Assembly (NCBI RefSeq): GCF_900172255.1
Contig: NZ_FWFU01000001.1
Location: 1,356,804 to 1,420,803 of the forward strand
Source of the DNA: Roseovarius halotolerans
GTDB taxonomy: Bacteria; Pseudomonadota; Alphaproteobacteria; Rhodobacterales; Rhodobacteraceae
DNA: 64,000 nucleotides
Direction of reading: 5' to 3'
The position numbers and the translations under genes are program-made. Positions 57,722 to 64,000 of this stretch are shown piece after piece (position 1 is the first letter of the stretch; each line of letters starts with the position of its first letter). The notes under the pieces are model-generated. The model was not told where the DNA came from, ran no database searches, and saw only the letters and a list, made by a program, of their open reading frames with translations.

Positions 57722-59560
57722 CTATCCGATTTCGCGCCACGGCAACTCGAGCCATGTCGCGTCATCCGCGCCGCGCAGGATCTCGATCTCGGGCGGGCGT
57801 CCGTAAGGCAACTGCACGTAATGGTCAGCATCCGCTGCCGCGACGGAGACGCGGATCCGGCTGCCGCGCTCAAAGCGCCACGCGGTCGGCAACAGAGCGA
57901 ACCTGAGCTCGACCGGCTCGCCGGGCACGAGCGGCGCGCTGTTCTTGCGACTGTAGTCGCGGTACGGCCATGACCAATTCTGATCCGCGGGCGCAGGAAC
58001 GACCTTGCGATGCAACGCGCGCAACACACCTTCGGTGACGTATCGCAGGCTGCCGTCCGCTTCCAGCTCCGACAGGTAGACATGCAGGACCGCATCGGCC
58101 TCGCTTGACGTTATCGACAGGTTCACGACCGGATGTCCGGCAATTTCGGACGCGGATTCCAGCGGTGGCGATGTCCACGACAGCAGACTGCTCTCCTTTT
58201 GCGCCCAGTCGGTGTAGTAGTCCGTGACCGGCTGCGCCGACAAACGCTCGTGGCGGGTGCCAAAACCGGTTCCCCAGGTGAAATCGGCACGGAAACGATC
58301 CACACCCCCCTCACCCGGATCGGCAGACAAGGTGTTGTCATTGTCAGCGTAGAGGCGCCGTGTCTCGGAGAGCGGGGGCCATTGCTGTGCCGCGCGCCAC
58401 TCCTCCGCGTGCAGCGAGAAATAGTGGATGGGCGCTTCCTCTTTCAGCTGTGTATCAAGCCCCATCAGGTATTGGTCGAAGAAACGCAGAACTGCGCCCA
58501 TCATGGGAAATTGACTGCCCGCCTCTTTGCGCCAGGGCGATACGTTGCTGCGTGCGCCATGATCCCAAGGCCCCAGCAGCACATGCTGGTCGGGATTTGG
58601 CAGGGACAGGAACCGGGCAATTGACCCGTTTGCAAAGCCCGCGCCGTCCATCCAGCCTGACACGGACAGAATCGCCACATCTTCCGAGATCGTGTCGGCA
58701 TAATGGTATGGGCTGAAGGAGTGGCTGCCGAAATCCGGATCATACGGCAGACGATCATCGGTGAACCTGAATTCGGTGATGAAATCCGGCATGTGGAAGT
58801 TGCCCAGATGCTCCTTCACAGCTGCGCGTTTCAGCGCCCCGTCGGGGTCTTCATCCACGGGCTGCGGGCCGGCATAATCCGGGTTGTTGAAATACGAAAA
58901 CGCCTGCAGCACATCCGGGCGGTCGTGGTCGAGCCCGACCATGATATCATCATATGTCGTCGCAAGCTGGTTCAGCAGCACACCACCGGGATAGAAATGA
59001 TCCGCATATGTGTTCCAGACCGCGAAAAGCGGCGCGATGGCCTTGACTGCCGGATGCCCCGTACTTGCAAGGAAACACGCCGCGGCCCCGAGATACGAGA
59101 TACCGGTGGAACCGATCGTCCCGTCCGAAAAATCCTGATCGACGATCCAATCCGCGATAGTGTGAAAGTCCTCCCGCTCCGTCGGCGAGCGAAAGCTGTC
59201 CCTTGTGCCGAAACTCGCCCCGGTGCCACGGACATCCACGACCACCACCGCGTAGCCTCGCGGCACGAAGAAGTCACGGTAGAGCGCAATGTTCGGGCTG
59301 GGCTCTGTCGCCGGGCTGTACCCATCCCGAAGCGCGAACCGGCGGTAATAGGGAGTCAGGATCAAGATCGTCGGAAAGCGGCCGGAACTTGGGTCGTCCG
59401 ATTGCGGCAGGTATGTATCGACCGCCAATCTGCACCCGTCATGCATTTCGACATACTGCGAGAGCGGCTGTTCCGGCAGCGCGTATGTTGCCGGACGCTT
59501 CTCCAAGTATTGCGACGGGGACATGACCCAGGCCGCACCATTTCCGTCGAAGTCTGACAT
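57722..59560 (-). CDS. CocE/NonD-type serine hydrolase
   Basis: A 612-residue cytoplasmic hydrolase. The N-terminal X-Pro dipeptidyl-peptidase-like alpha/beta domain has the elbow GISYLG (S155), DVRGTGASFG, and the catalytic His in LLGPWDHGARSN. The C-terminal jelly-roll domain (PAPADQNWSWPYRDYS to the end) matches the CocE family, which includes cocaine esterase, alpha-amino-acid ester hydrolase and glutaryl-acylases. No signal peptide. ATG 59560 has GGGTGG upstream; ATG 59524 is an alternative. It is the first gene of the operon, divergent from LysR. Confidence 0.92.
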   Translation of the reverse strand: MSDFDGNGAAWVMSPSQYLEKRPATYALPEQPLSQYVEMHDGCRLAVDTYLPQSDDPSSGRFPTILILTPYYRRFALRDGYSPATEPSPNIALYRDFFVPRGYAVVVVDVRGTGASFGTRDSFRSPTEREDFHTIADWIVDQDFSDGTIGSTGISYLGAAACFLASTGHPAVKAIAPLFAVWNTYADHFYPGGVLLNQLATTYDDIMVGLDHDRPDVLQAFSYFNNPDYAGPQPVDEDPDGALKRAAVKEHLGNFHMPDFITEFRFTDDRLPYDPDFGSHSFSPYHYADTISEDVAILSVSGWMDGAGFANGSIARFLSLPNPDQHVLLGPWDHGARSNVSPWRKEAGSQFPMMGAVLRFFDQYLMGLDTQLKEEAPIHYFSLHAEEWRAAQQWPPLSETRRLYADNDNTLSADPGEGGVDRFRADFTWGTGFGTRHERLSAQPVTDYYTDWAQKESSLLSWTSPPLESASEIAGHPVVNLSITSSEADAVLHVYLSELEADGSLRYVTEGVLRALHRKVVPAPADQNWSWPYRDYSRKNSAPLVPGEPVELRFALLPTAWRFERGSRIRVSVAAADADHYVQLPYGRPPEIEILRGADDATWLELPWREIG

Positions 59561-59604
59561 CAACCACCCTGTTTCCGCGCCGGCGACCCGGCTGCATTTT
59601 ATGC

Positions 59605-59633
59605 TTTGCACGAACCTGCCGCAGGCCTATCAT
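59605..59633 (+). promoter_or_regulatory. Sigma-70 promoter candidate for the LysR gene
   Basis: TTTGCA (59605-59610) and TATCAT (59628-59633) are 17 bases apart. Transcription would start near 59640, upstream of two dyads and 60 bases before the preferred GTG start of the regulator. Confidence 0.5.
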
Positions 59634-59650
59634 ATAAGTCAAATTCGGTT

Positions 59651-59680
59651 TTCGTACGAATACATGCGAAAATTGCATGT
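59651..59680. promoter_or_regulatory. Two palindromes in the LysR / hydrolase-operon intergenic region
   Basis: TTCGTACGAA (59651-59660) is a perfect ten-base palindrome. ACATGC-N7-GCATGT (59662-59680) follows directly, with T-N11-A type spacing. They lie between the regulator promoter and its start codon and about 100 bases upstream of the CocE start, as expected for a LysR operator that controls both directions. Binding is not tested. Confidence 0.5.
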
Positions 59681-59699
59681 GTTGATTGGGGGCGCTGCA

Positions 59700-60596
59700 G
59701 TGAACCACAAGAGTCTTCTGGCCTTCCGTGCCTTCATGGAGGGCGGGTCGGTAAACGACGCGGCGGAAAGGCTGCATCGGACCCAGCCACAGGTCAGCAG
59801 GCTTCTGTCCATGCTCGAGGACGAGGTCGGCTTCACCCTTTTCGTGCGCAAGGGTCGGCGCCTCAATCCGACCCGCGAAGCGCGCGAACTCTACTCACAG
59901 GTCGAACGCGCGCTGTCGTCTCTTGACGAAGTCGAGAACGAGGCGCGGCGTATCAAAGCCCATCAACGCAGCCATGTGCGCATCCTGACCGCACCTCACG
60001 TGACCAATGCCCTCGTCGCAGAGGCCATCGCGACCTTCACAAAAGAAGACCCTCAGTTCACCGCCACGATTGACAGCCGGACCCGTATCGACATCGACAT
60101 CTGGCTCGGCCGCGAGCAATTCGATGTCGGCATTTCGGTGCTGCCGCTGGATGACAGCTCCATAGATATCGAACCCATGGCATCGGTAGATGCCGTCGCC
60201 GTGATGCACGAGGATCATCCTCTGGCCGCGCAGGACGAGGTGTCTCTTGACGACCTGATCAACGAGCCATTGGTCATCAACAGTCCCCGCACGGTCATGC
60301 GCCAACGGATTGACGCGCTTTTCAGAAGGAAGGGAGCGACGCCAAACATCCGGCTTGAAACACCCAATGGGGTCGTGGCCTGTGAACTCGCAGCACGAGG
60401 GTTGGGAATTTCCGTCGCCGATGGGTTTGTCGCGCGCTCGAGTATGAGACCGAACATGGTGATCCGCCCCTTCGTTCCGAAGCTGACATTGGAATACGTG
60501 ATCTTCTTCCCCCGTTGGCGAACCCGGACTCCCGCCATCAACAGGTTGGCGGAACTCATCCTTCTCTCCGCGGAACGCGTCAATACAGGCGCTTGA
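59700..60596 (+). CDS. LysR-family transcriptional regulator
   Basis: A 298-residue regulator. The helix-turn-helix is at about 2-60 (VNHKSLLAFRAFMEGGSVNDAAERL, then HRTQPQVSRLLSMLEDEVG), and the periplasmic-binding-like effector domain follows at about 90-295 (QRSHVRILTAPHVTNALV). The start is a GTG at 59700 with GGGGG upstream, which matches the usual LysR length; ATG 59664 would add 12 residues and overlap the dyads. It is divergent from the nine-gene operon and is likely its activator, with the beta-lactamase-like gene 81 bases downstream. Confidence 0.9.
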   Translation: MNHKSLLAFRAFMEGGSVNDAAERLHRTQPQVSRLLSMLEDEVGFTLFVRKGRRLNPTREARELYSQVERALSSLDEVENEARRIKAHQRSHVRILTAPHVTNALVAEAIATFTKEDPQFTATIDSRTRIDIDIWLGREQFDVGISVLPLDDSSIDIEPMASVDAVAVMHEDHPLAAQDEVSLDDLINEPLVINSPRTVMRQRIDALFRRKGATPNIRLETPNGVVACELAARGLGISVADGFVARSSMRPNMVIRPFVPKLTLEYVIFFPRWRTRTPAINRLAELILLSAERVNTGA

Positions 60597-60676
60597 CCTC
60601 TCATTGTTCCAGCCACACAGATCGCCCCGCCCACGCATTCAAAACTCCGACAATCCCAAGAAAAGAAAGACCCCAC

Positions 60677-61750
60677 ATGACGTCTCAAGCCGTAGACCCG
60701 GCCCTTCAATCTGTTGTCGATATCGCCCTCGCAAATGAAACCAACTGGCCCCGGAACATGTACCACGCCGACGGCAGGTATGCTGGAAGTGCGGAATGGA
60801 ACGAGTCCGGCCCCTGGGCTGAAGTCGTCGGTCCCGTGACCGAACGCGGCGGTCCTGCCGGAGTCATCCTGCATCGCGGCGAACGTGTTGCGGAATGGGG
60901 TGACACGTCACGTCCCGACATGACGTTTTCGATCGCGAAGAGCTATCTTTCGGTACTCGCCGGCATCGCCGTTCAGGACAATCTCATCACGGATCTCGAT
61001 GAACCGGTCAGCGCCACCGTGGCGGGGCCACACTTCTCCAGCGAGCACAACCGCGCCATAACATGGCGCCACATGCTGCAGATGAACAGCGAATGGCGCG
61101 GGGAGCTCTTCGGCAAGGATGACCAGATTGACCATTTTCGGCAGATCGGTGTCGGCGCGGACAATAGCCGAAAAGGGCAACTGCGCCAGGTTGGCCGCCC
61201 CGGAAGCTACTATGAATACAACGATGTGCGAGTGAATGCCCTCGCCTATGCCTTGCTGTGCCGTTTCCGCCGCCCCCTGCCCGATGTCCTGCGCGAGCGG
61301 ATCATGGGCCCGATCGGCGCATCGGACGGCTGGCGCTGGGACGGATACTCCACATCCTGGGTAGAGATTGACGGCCAGCGCATGCAATCGGTTACCGGCG
61401 GCGGCCACTGGGGCGGCGGCTTGGTCATCAGCGCCGATGATCACGCACGCTTTGGCCTGTTCATCAGCCAGAACGGCCGCTGGGATGGCCGACAGATCCT
61501 GCCGGAAGACTGGATGGCGCAATCTGTGTCCCCGACACCGACACTCGACAAGTACGGCTTCCTCTGGTGGCTGAACCGCGGCGTTGACGCCAATCCCAAT
61601 CTGCCCTCCAACGCCTTCAGCGCCCTGGGAGCGGGCGGACATTGCATCTGGATCAATCCCGAGGATGACATCGTCGCCGTGACGCGATGGCTTGACCCGG
61701 CCAAGACACAGTCATTTCAGGAGACACTGATCGCCGCCATTCGCAGCTAG
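60677..61750 (+). CDS. Serine beta-lactamase-like hydrolase (class C fold)
   Basis: A 357-residue protein of the beta-lactamase/penicillin-binding-protein fold. The nucleophile is in TFSIAKSY, SxxK with S85 and K88. The second motif is YND (181-183) rather than YxN, in YYEYNDVRVNALA. There is no signal peptide, so it is probably a cytoplasmic esterase or amidase and not a resistance enzyme. It follows the LysR gene and is transcribed with it. ATG 60677 is chosen; an upstream in-frame extension has no support. Confidence 0.88.
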   Translation: MTSQAVDPALQSVVDIALANETNWPRNMYHADGRYAGSAEWNESGPWAEVVGPVTERGGPAGVILHRGERVAEWGDTSRPDMTFSIAKSYLSVLAGIAVQDNLITDLDEPVSATVAGPHFSSEHNRAITWRHMLQMNSEWRGELFGKDDQIDHFRQIGVGADNSRKGQLRQVGRPGSYYEYNDVRVNALAYALLCRFRRPLPDVLRERIMGPIGASDGWRWDGYSTSWVEIDGQRMQSVTGGGHWGGGLVISADDHARFGLFISQNGRWDGRQILPEDWMAQSVSPTPTLDKYGFLWWLNRGVDANPNLPSNAFSALGAGGHCIWINPEDDIVAVTRWLDPAKTQSFQETLIAAIRS

Positions 61751-61789
61751 AGCGGTTTCGACAGAATGAGTGTCTGACATCAGGCATGC

Positions 61790-62200
61790 TCAGCGAGGCA
61801 GTCCGTTGATCCTTTCGACAGAAGCCAGGTCGTTGTCCCAGTTCGCACGGCTGGCAAGGCAGATATGTGCGTTGGGTCGTATGTCGATCTCGCTATCAAG
61901 CGACCCTGCTGGAACGACAATAAGACCACCGTCTGCTTGAGAAACCGGCAGTGCAGAGCCGCAATCCATGCAAAAGCTCTTCACGTGCCGGGATCCAGAA
62001 AGCTGGAATGTCTTGATGTTCTCCTCACCTGCGACCCAAGCGATCTTTGCCTTGGACGAAAACAGGTTTGCCGAATGGGCCGAACCGCTGTCCTTGCGGC
62101 AGCGGCGGCAGTGGCAAAGGAAGAAGCTCTCGAACTCTCCTGATATACAGAACTTCACAGTGCCACACAGGCACTGTCCGGTGATCAATTTATCGTCCAT
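61790..62200 (-). CDS. GFA-family (glutathione-dependent formaldehyde-activating-like) protein
   Basis: A 136-residue zinc protein. The Cys ligands are in GQCLCGTVKF, LCHCRRCRKDSGS and FCMDCGSALP, the typical pattern of the GFA family. Most members are annotated without proven function; some have S-(hydroxymethyl)glutathione synthase activity, and that activity is disputed for others. ATG 62200 starts the protein at the family position. It converges with the beta-lactamase-like gene. Confidence 0.9.
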   Translation of the reverse strand: MDDKLITGQCLCGTVKFCISGEFESFFLCHCRRCRKDSGSAHSANLFSSKAKIAWVAGEENIKTFQLSGSRHVKSFCMDCGSALPVSQADGGLIVVPAGSLDSEIDIRPNAHICLASRANWDNDLASVERINGLPR

Positions 62201-62320
62201 TCACAGTCCTCTAGACATGTGAGCACATTGCCCCGGCAGAAGTATAGTTTCTTGATCGCCGAGTATCCATGTGTGCGATCACTGTCCAAACGGACGGCAC
62301 GCTGACTTCGCGAAGCAGAT

Positions 62321-62641
62321 GTGAACGACATCGGATTTGTCGGGTACCGATCCGCAAACCTGCGAGCGGGACTCCTGACCGGGATTCTCAATCCCAAGAC
62401 CATCAGGTTCCACATGGCCTTTCTTGCGCAATTCATGAACCCGGAACTCCCAATGGCGCCCCAGTTCCAGGTCCTTATGGCAATTTCCTGCGCGGTCGTT
62501 TTTCTGATCCTGTTTGGATATGCGCTGTTGGCAGCTCAGGCCCGCCACCGTATCAAGAGCTTACGTGCGCGAAAGTCGAAGGGCTATGCAGGTGGGGTCT
62601 TCCTCTTGGGTGGTAGCCCGCTGGTGGCTTCGACGCGATGA
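62321..62641 (+). pseudogene. LysE/RhtB-family exporter remnant (C-terminal half)
   Basis: The frame has the C-terminal part of a LysE-type amino acid exporter: LRAGLLTGILNPKTIRFHMAF, then a hydrophobic helix LMAISCAVVFLILFGYALL, and a tail similar to the family end (YAGGVFLLGGSPLVAS). The N-terminal half of about 110 residues is missing, and an in-frame stop lies just upstream (TGA 62303-62305). It is best called a truncated pseudogene. Confidence 0.7.
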
Positions 62642-62760
62642 ACCAGCCATTCATCCCCAACCTTTGAACGGCATAGATCGGCGGCTCAGCGGACATTCTC
62701 CCGATTTGCGCGGGGACAGTCGGTGACAGGCCGTGCGTTTCTCAAGAGACAGGGCCAGAG

Positions 62761-63663
62761 CTAAAGCTCGGCTCTCTTCCCGCGCCAGATGACGAAAAGA
62801 CCCGAAAGGAGAATAAAGGCGGAGCCGACAATTATTGAGGTGTTCAATCGTTCGCCGAAGAGGACGATTCCAAGCGCAATGCCAAAGAGAAGCCGCGTGT
62901 AGCGAAGCGGCGTGACGGCGGATACATCACCGGTCCGCATCGCCCGCATGAGAAGGGCATAGGCACCCACCCCGACAGGCACGGCGACCGTGAGGTAGAG
63001 CGCAGCGTCGCGATCAGGGACGACGAACGGGGCGCGCTGCCAGAATGAGAAGAGCACTCCCGCGACCAGAACGGCAAGGAATCCGTAGAGCCCGAGTATC
63101 GAAGTGGCGAGAGACCGGGGCGCCGCGCGGCTGGCAAGATCCCGTCCCGCGAACCCGATCATACCGATGACCGCCAGGAGGGAGAGGAGTGAGAATGCCT
63201 CCGTGCCGGGCTTCACGATCACCAGCACCCCGATCATGCCGAGCACGACAGCACCCCATCTGCGCCAGCCAACACTTTCGCCGAAGAAGACCGCTGCGCC
63301 GATCACCACGACGAGCGGCGTGGCCTGCAGAATGACCGTCGCTGTGGACAGAGGGATCAGCGCCAGGGCCAGGACGTAGAACAGCCGGCCGACGACTTCG
63401 AAGACGACACGGGCCAACATTGGGCGTGAAACGACGGCAGCACTGAAGAGCGGTTTCCCATCGATCATGGCAAGTGCTGCGAAAAGAAGCGCGCCGCCGA
63501 GGCCGAACAAGATCAGGATTTGGCCGGCTGGCAGCGTTTCAGAAGCGGCCTTGATCAGCGCGTCTTCGGCGGCGAAGGCGGCCATGGCGCCAATCATGAA
63601 GCTCCCGCCGAGCAGGTTCTCGCGGTGATCGGCAGAAATCGAGGTCAAGGCGGCGTCCTTCAA
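62761..63663 (-). CDS. EamA-type drug/metabolite exporter
   Basis: A 300-residue membrane protein with ten hydrophobic helices in two EamA repeats. The N-terminal repeat has LIPLSTATVILQATPLVVVIGAAVFFGE and the second LRYTRLLFGIALGIVLFGERLN. The substrate is unknown. ATG 63663 is used. It lies next to the LysE remnant and the IS element, in an accessory region. Confidence 0.88.
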   Translation of the reverse strand: MKDAALTSISADHRENLLGGSFMIGAMAAFAAEDALIKAASETLPAGQILILFGLGGALLFAALAMIDGKPLFSAAVVSRPMLARVVFEVVGRLFYVLALALIPLSTATVILQATPLVVVIGAAVFFGESVGWRRWGAVVLGMIGVLVIVKPGTEAFSLLSLLAVIGMIGFAGRDLASRAAPRSLATSILGLYGFLAVLVAGVLFSFWQRAPFVVPDRDAALYLTVAVPVGVGAYALLMRAMRTGDVSAVTPLRYTRLLFGIALGIVLFGERLNTSIIVGSAFILLSGLFVIWRGKRAEL

Positions 63664-63876
63664 ATAAGCGATAGTGGCATCGTTCTTTTCAGCGGCCCCG
63701 CACAGAACAGTGCTACGCGGCAGAGGCCCTCAGAAAACGTGGCTCCCATCGAAGTTGCCGACCGCCCATCGCGGGCCCAGCCGCCATACACGCAAACAAG
63801 CAGCGGGTCCATAAGGCTCCCACACTCGCCGCGACGCAATGTTCGGCGGGCCGCTTCCAGCGTTCGTGCCGCTTAG

Positions 63877-64000
63877 GCTCAGGACCCATTGATTTCCGCG
63901 TTGGAGCATGATTCACGCTTCGAAAACTGAGCGGTGAGCATGTCTGATCTTTTCTGGCTGACGGATGCGCAGATGGCGCGTCTTGAGCCCTTCTTCCCCA
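63877..64000 (+). mobile_element. IS5-like insertion sequence, left end (partial)
   Basis: A sequence beginning near GGCTCAGGACCC is followed by a transposase start at 63940. TTAG at 63873-63876 fits the YTAR target of IS5-type elements, but the terminal repeat cannot be checked because the right end is outside the window. The left boundary is approximate. Confidence 0.5.
63940..64000 (+). CDS. IS5-family transposase, N-terminus (partial)
   Basis: The frame MSDLFWLTDAQMARLEPFFP is a typical start of an IS5-family transposase (DUF4096 / IS427-like group). GGTGAG precedes the ATG. The rest lies outside the window. Confidence 0.85.
   Translation, partial: MSDLFWLTDAQMARLEPFFP

Noticed and set aside
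60677..61750. Antibiotic-resistance beta-lactamase
   Set aside because: No signal peptide, altered second motif and a catabolic gene context point to a metabolic hydrolase.

Overview
The window looks like a chromosome segment of a marine Rhodobacterales (Roseobacter-group) alphaproteobacterium. The basis is high GC, the order SPOR-protein / argS / dgt / erpA / xth, two C4-dicarboxylate-type regulatory systems with a TRAP transporter, an alphaproteobacterial ATPase zeta subunit, a one-cysteine DksA, a Hint-domain protein and a split B12-dependent methionine synthase. Species cannot be named from the sequence alone. All similarity statements rest on motif reading; no database was searched.

Region 1 (1-12.8 kb) is housekeeping. 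It holds a SPOR protein N-terminus, argS, an SDR, a CPA-type antiporter, dgt, erpA (divergent), xth, an FAD monooxygenase, dksA with a clear terminator, and a four-gene set of MoxR ATPase, DUF2927 lipoprotein, a 55-residue membrane protein and a VWA/CoxE protein. Region 2 (12.8-19.6 kb) is a TakP-like TRAP transporter facing a Cache histidine kinase and NarL-type regulator. Region 3 (19.6-22.3 kb) is ilvBH behind a complete leader-peptide attenuator. Region 4 (22.3-29 kb) has an XRE regulator, a Rieske oxygenase, a P450 / alpha-beta hydrolase pair, CcdA and TusA-like genes. Region 5 (29-47.4 kb) holds rne, dctBD, purC-purS-purQ, a Hint protein, the zeta subunit, the split methionine synthase (methyltransferase, corrinoid protein, DUF1638), a radical SAM protein, sufE, a lipoprotein, rnd, purM-purN and a CAT-anticodon tRNA.

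Region 6 (47.4-64 kb) is accessory. After a 515-base gene-free stretch behind the tRNA, nine co-directional genes (59.56 down to 47.88 kb) encode a CocE-type hydrolase, a complete peptide-type ABC importer, a second alpha/beta hydrolase, a gamma-glutamyltransferase-like enzyme and a flavin reductase-like protein. A LysR gene and a serine beta-lactamase-like hydrolase are transcribed divergently. All four hydrolases lack signal peptides, so I infer a system that imports an ester- or amide-containing (peptide-like) compound and takes it apart in the cytoplasm. I regard this as the most likely undescribed system here. The window ends with a GFA protein, a LysE remnant, an EamA exporter and the left end of an IS5-like element.

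Regulatory signals visible in the DNA include the ilv attenuator, Rho-independent terminators after dksA and rne, two perfect intercistronic hairpins that separate solute-binding-protein genes from their permease genes, and dyads near the TRAP/kinase, XRE and LysR promoters.
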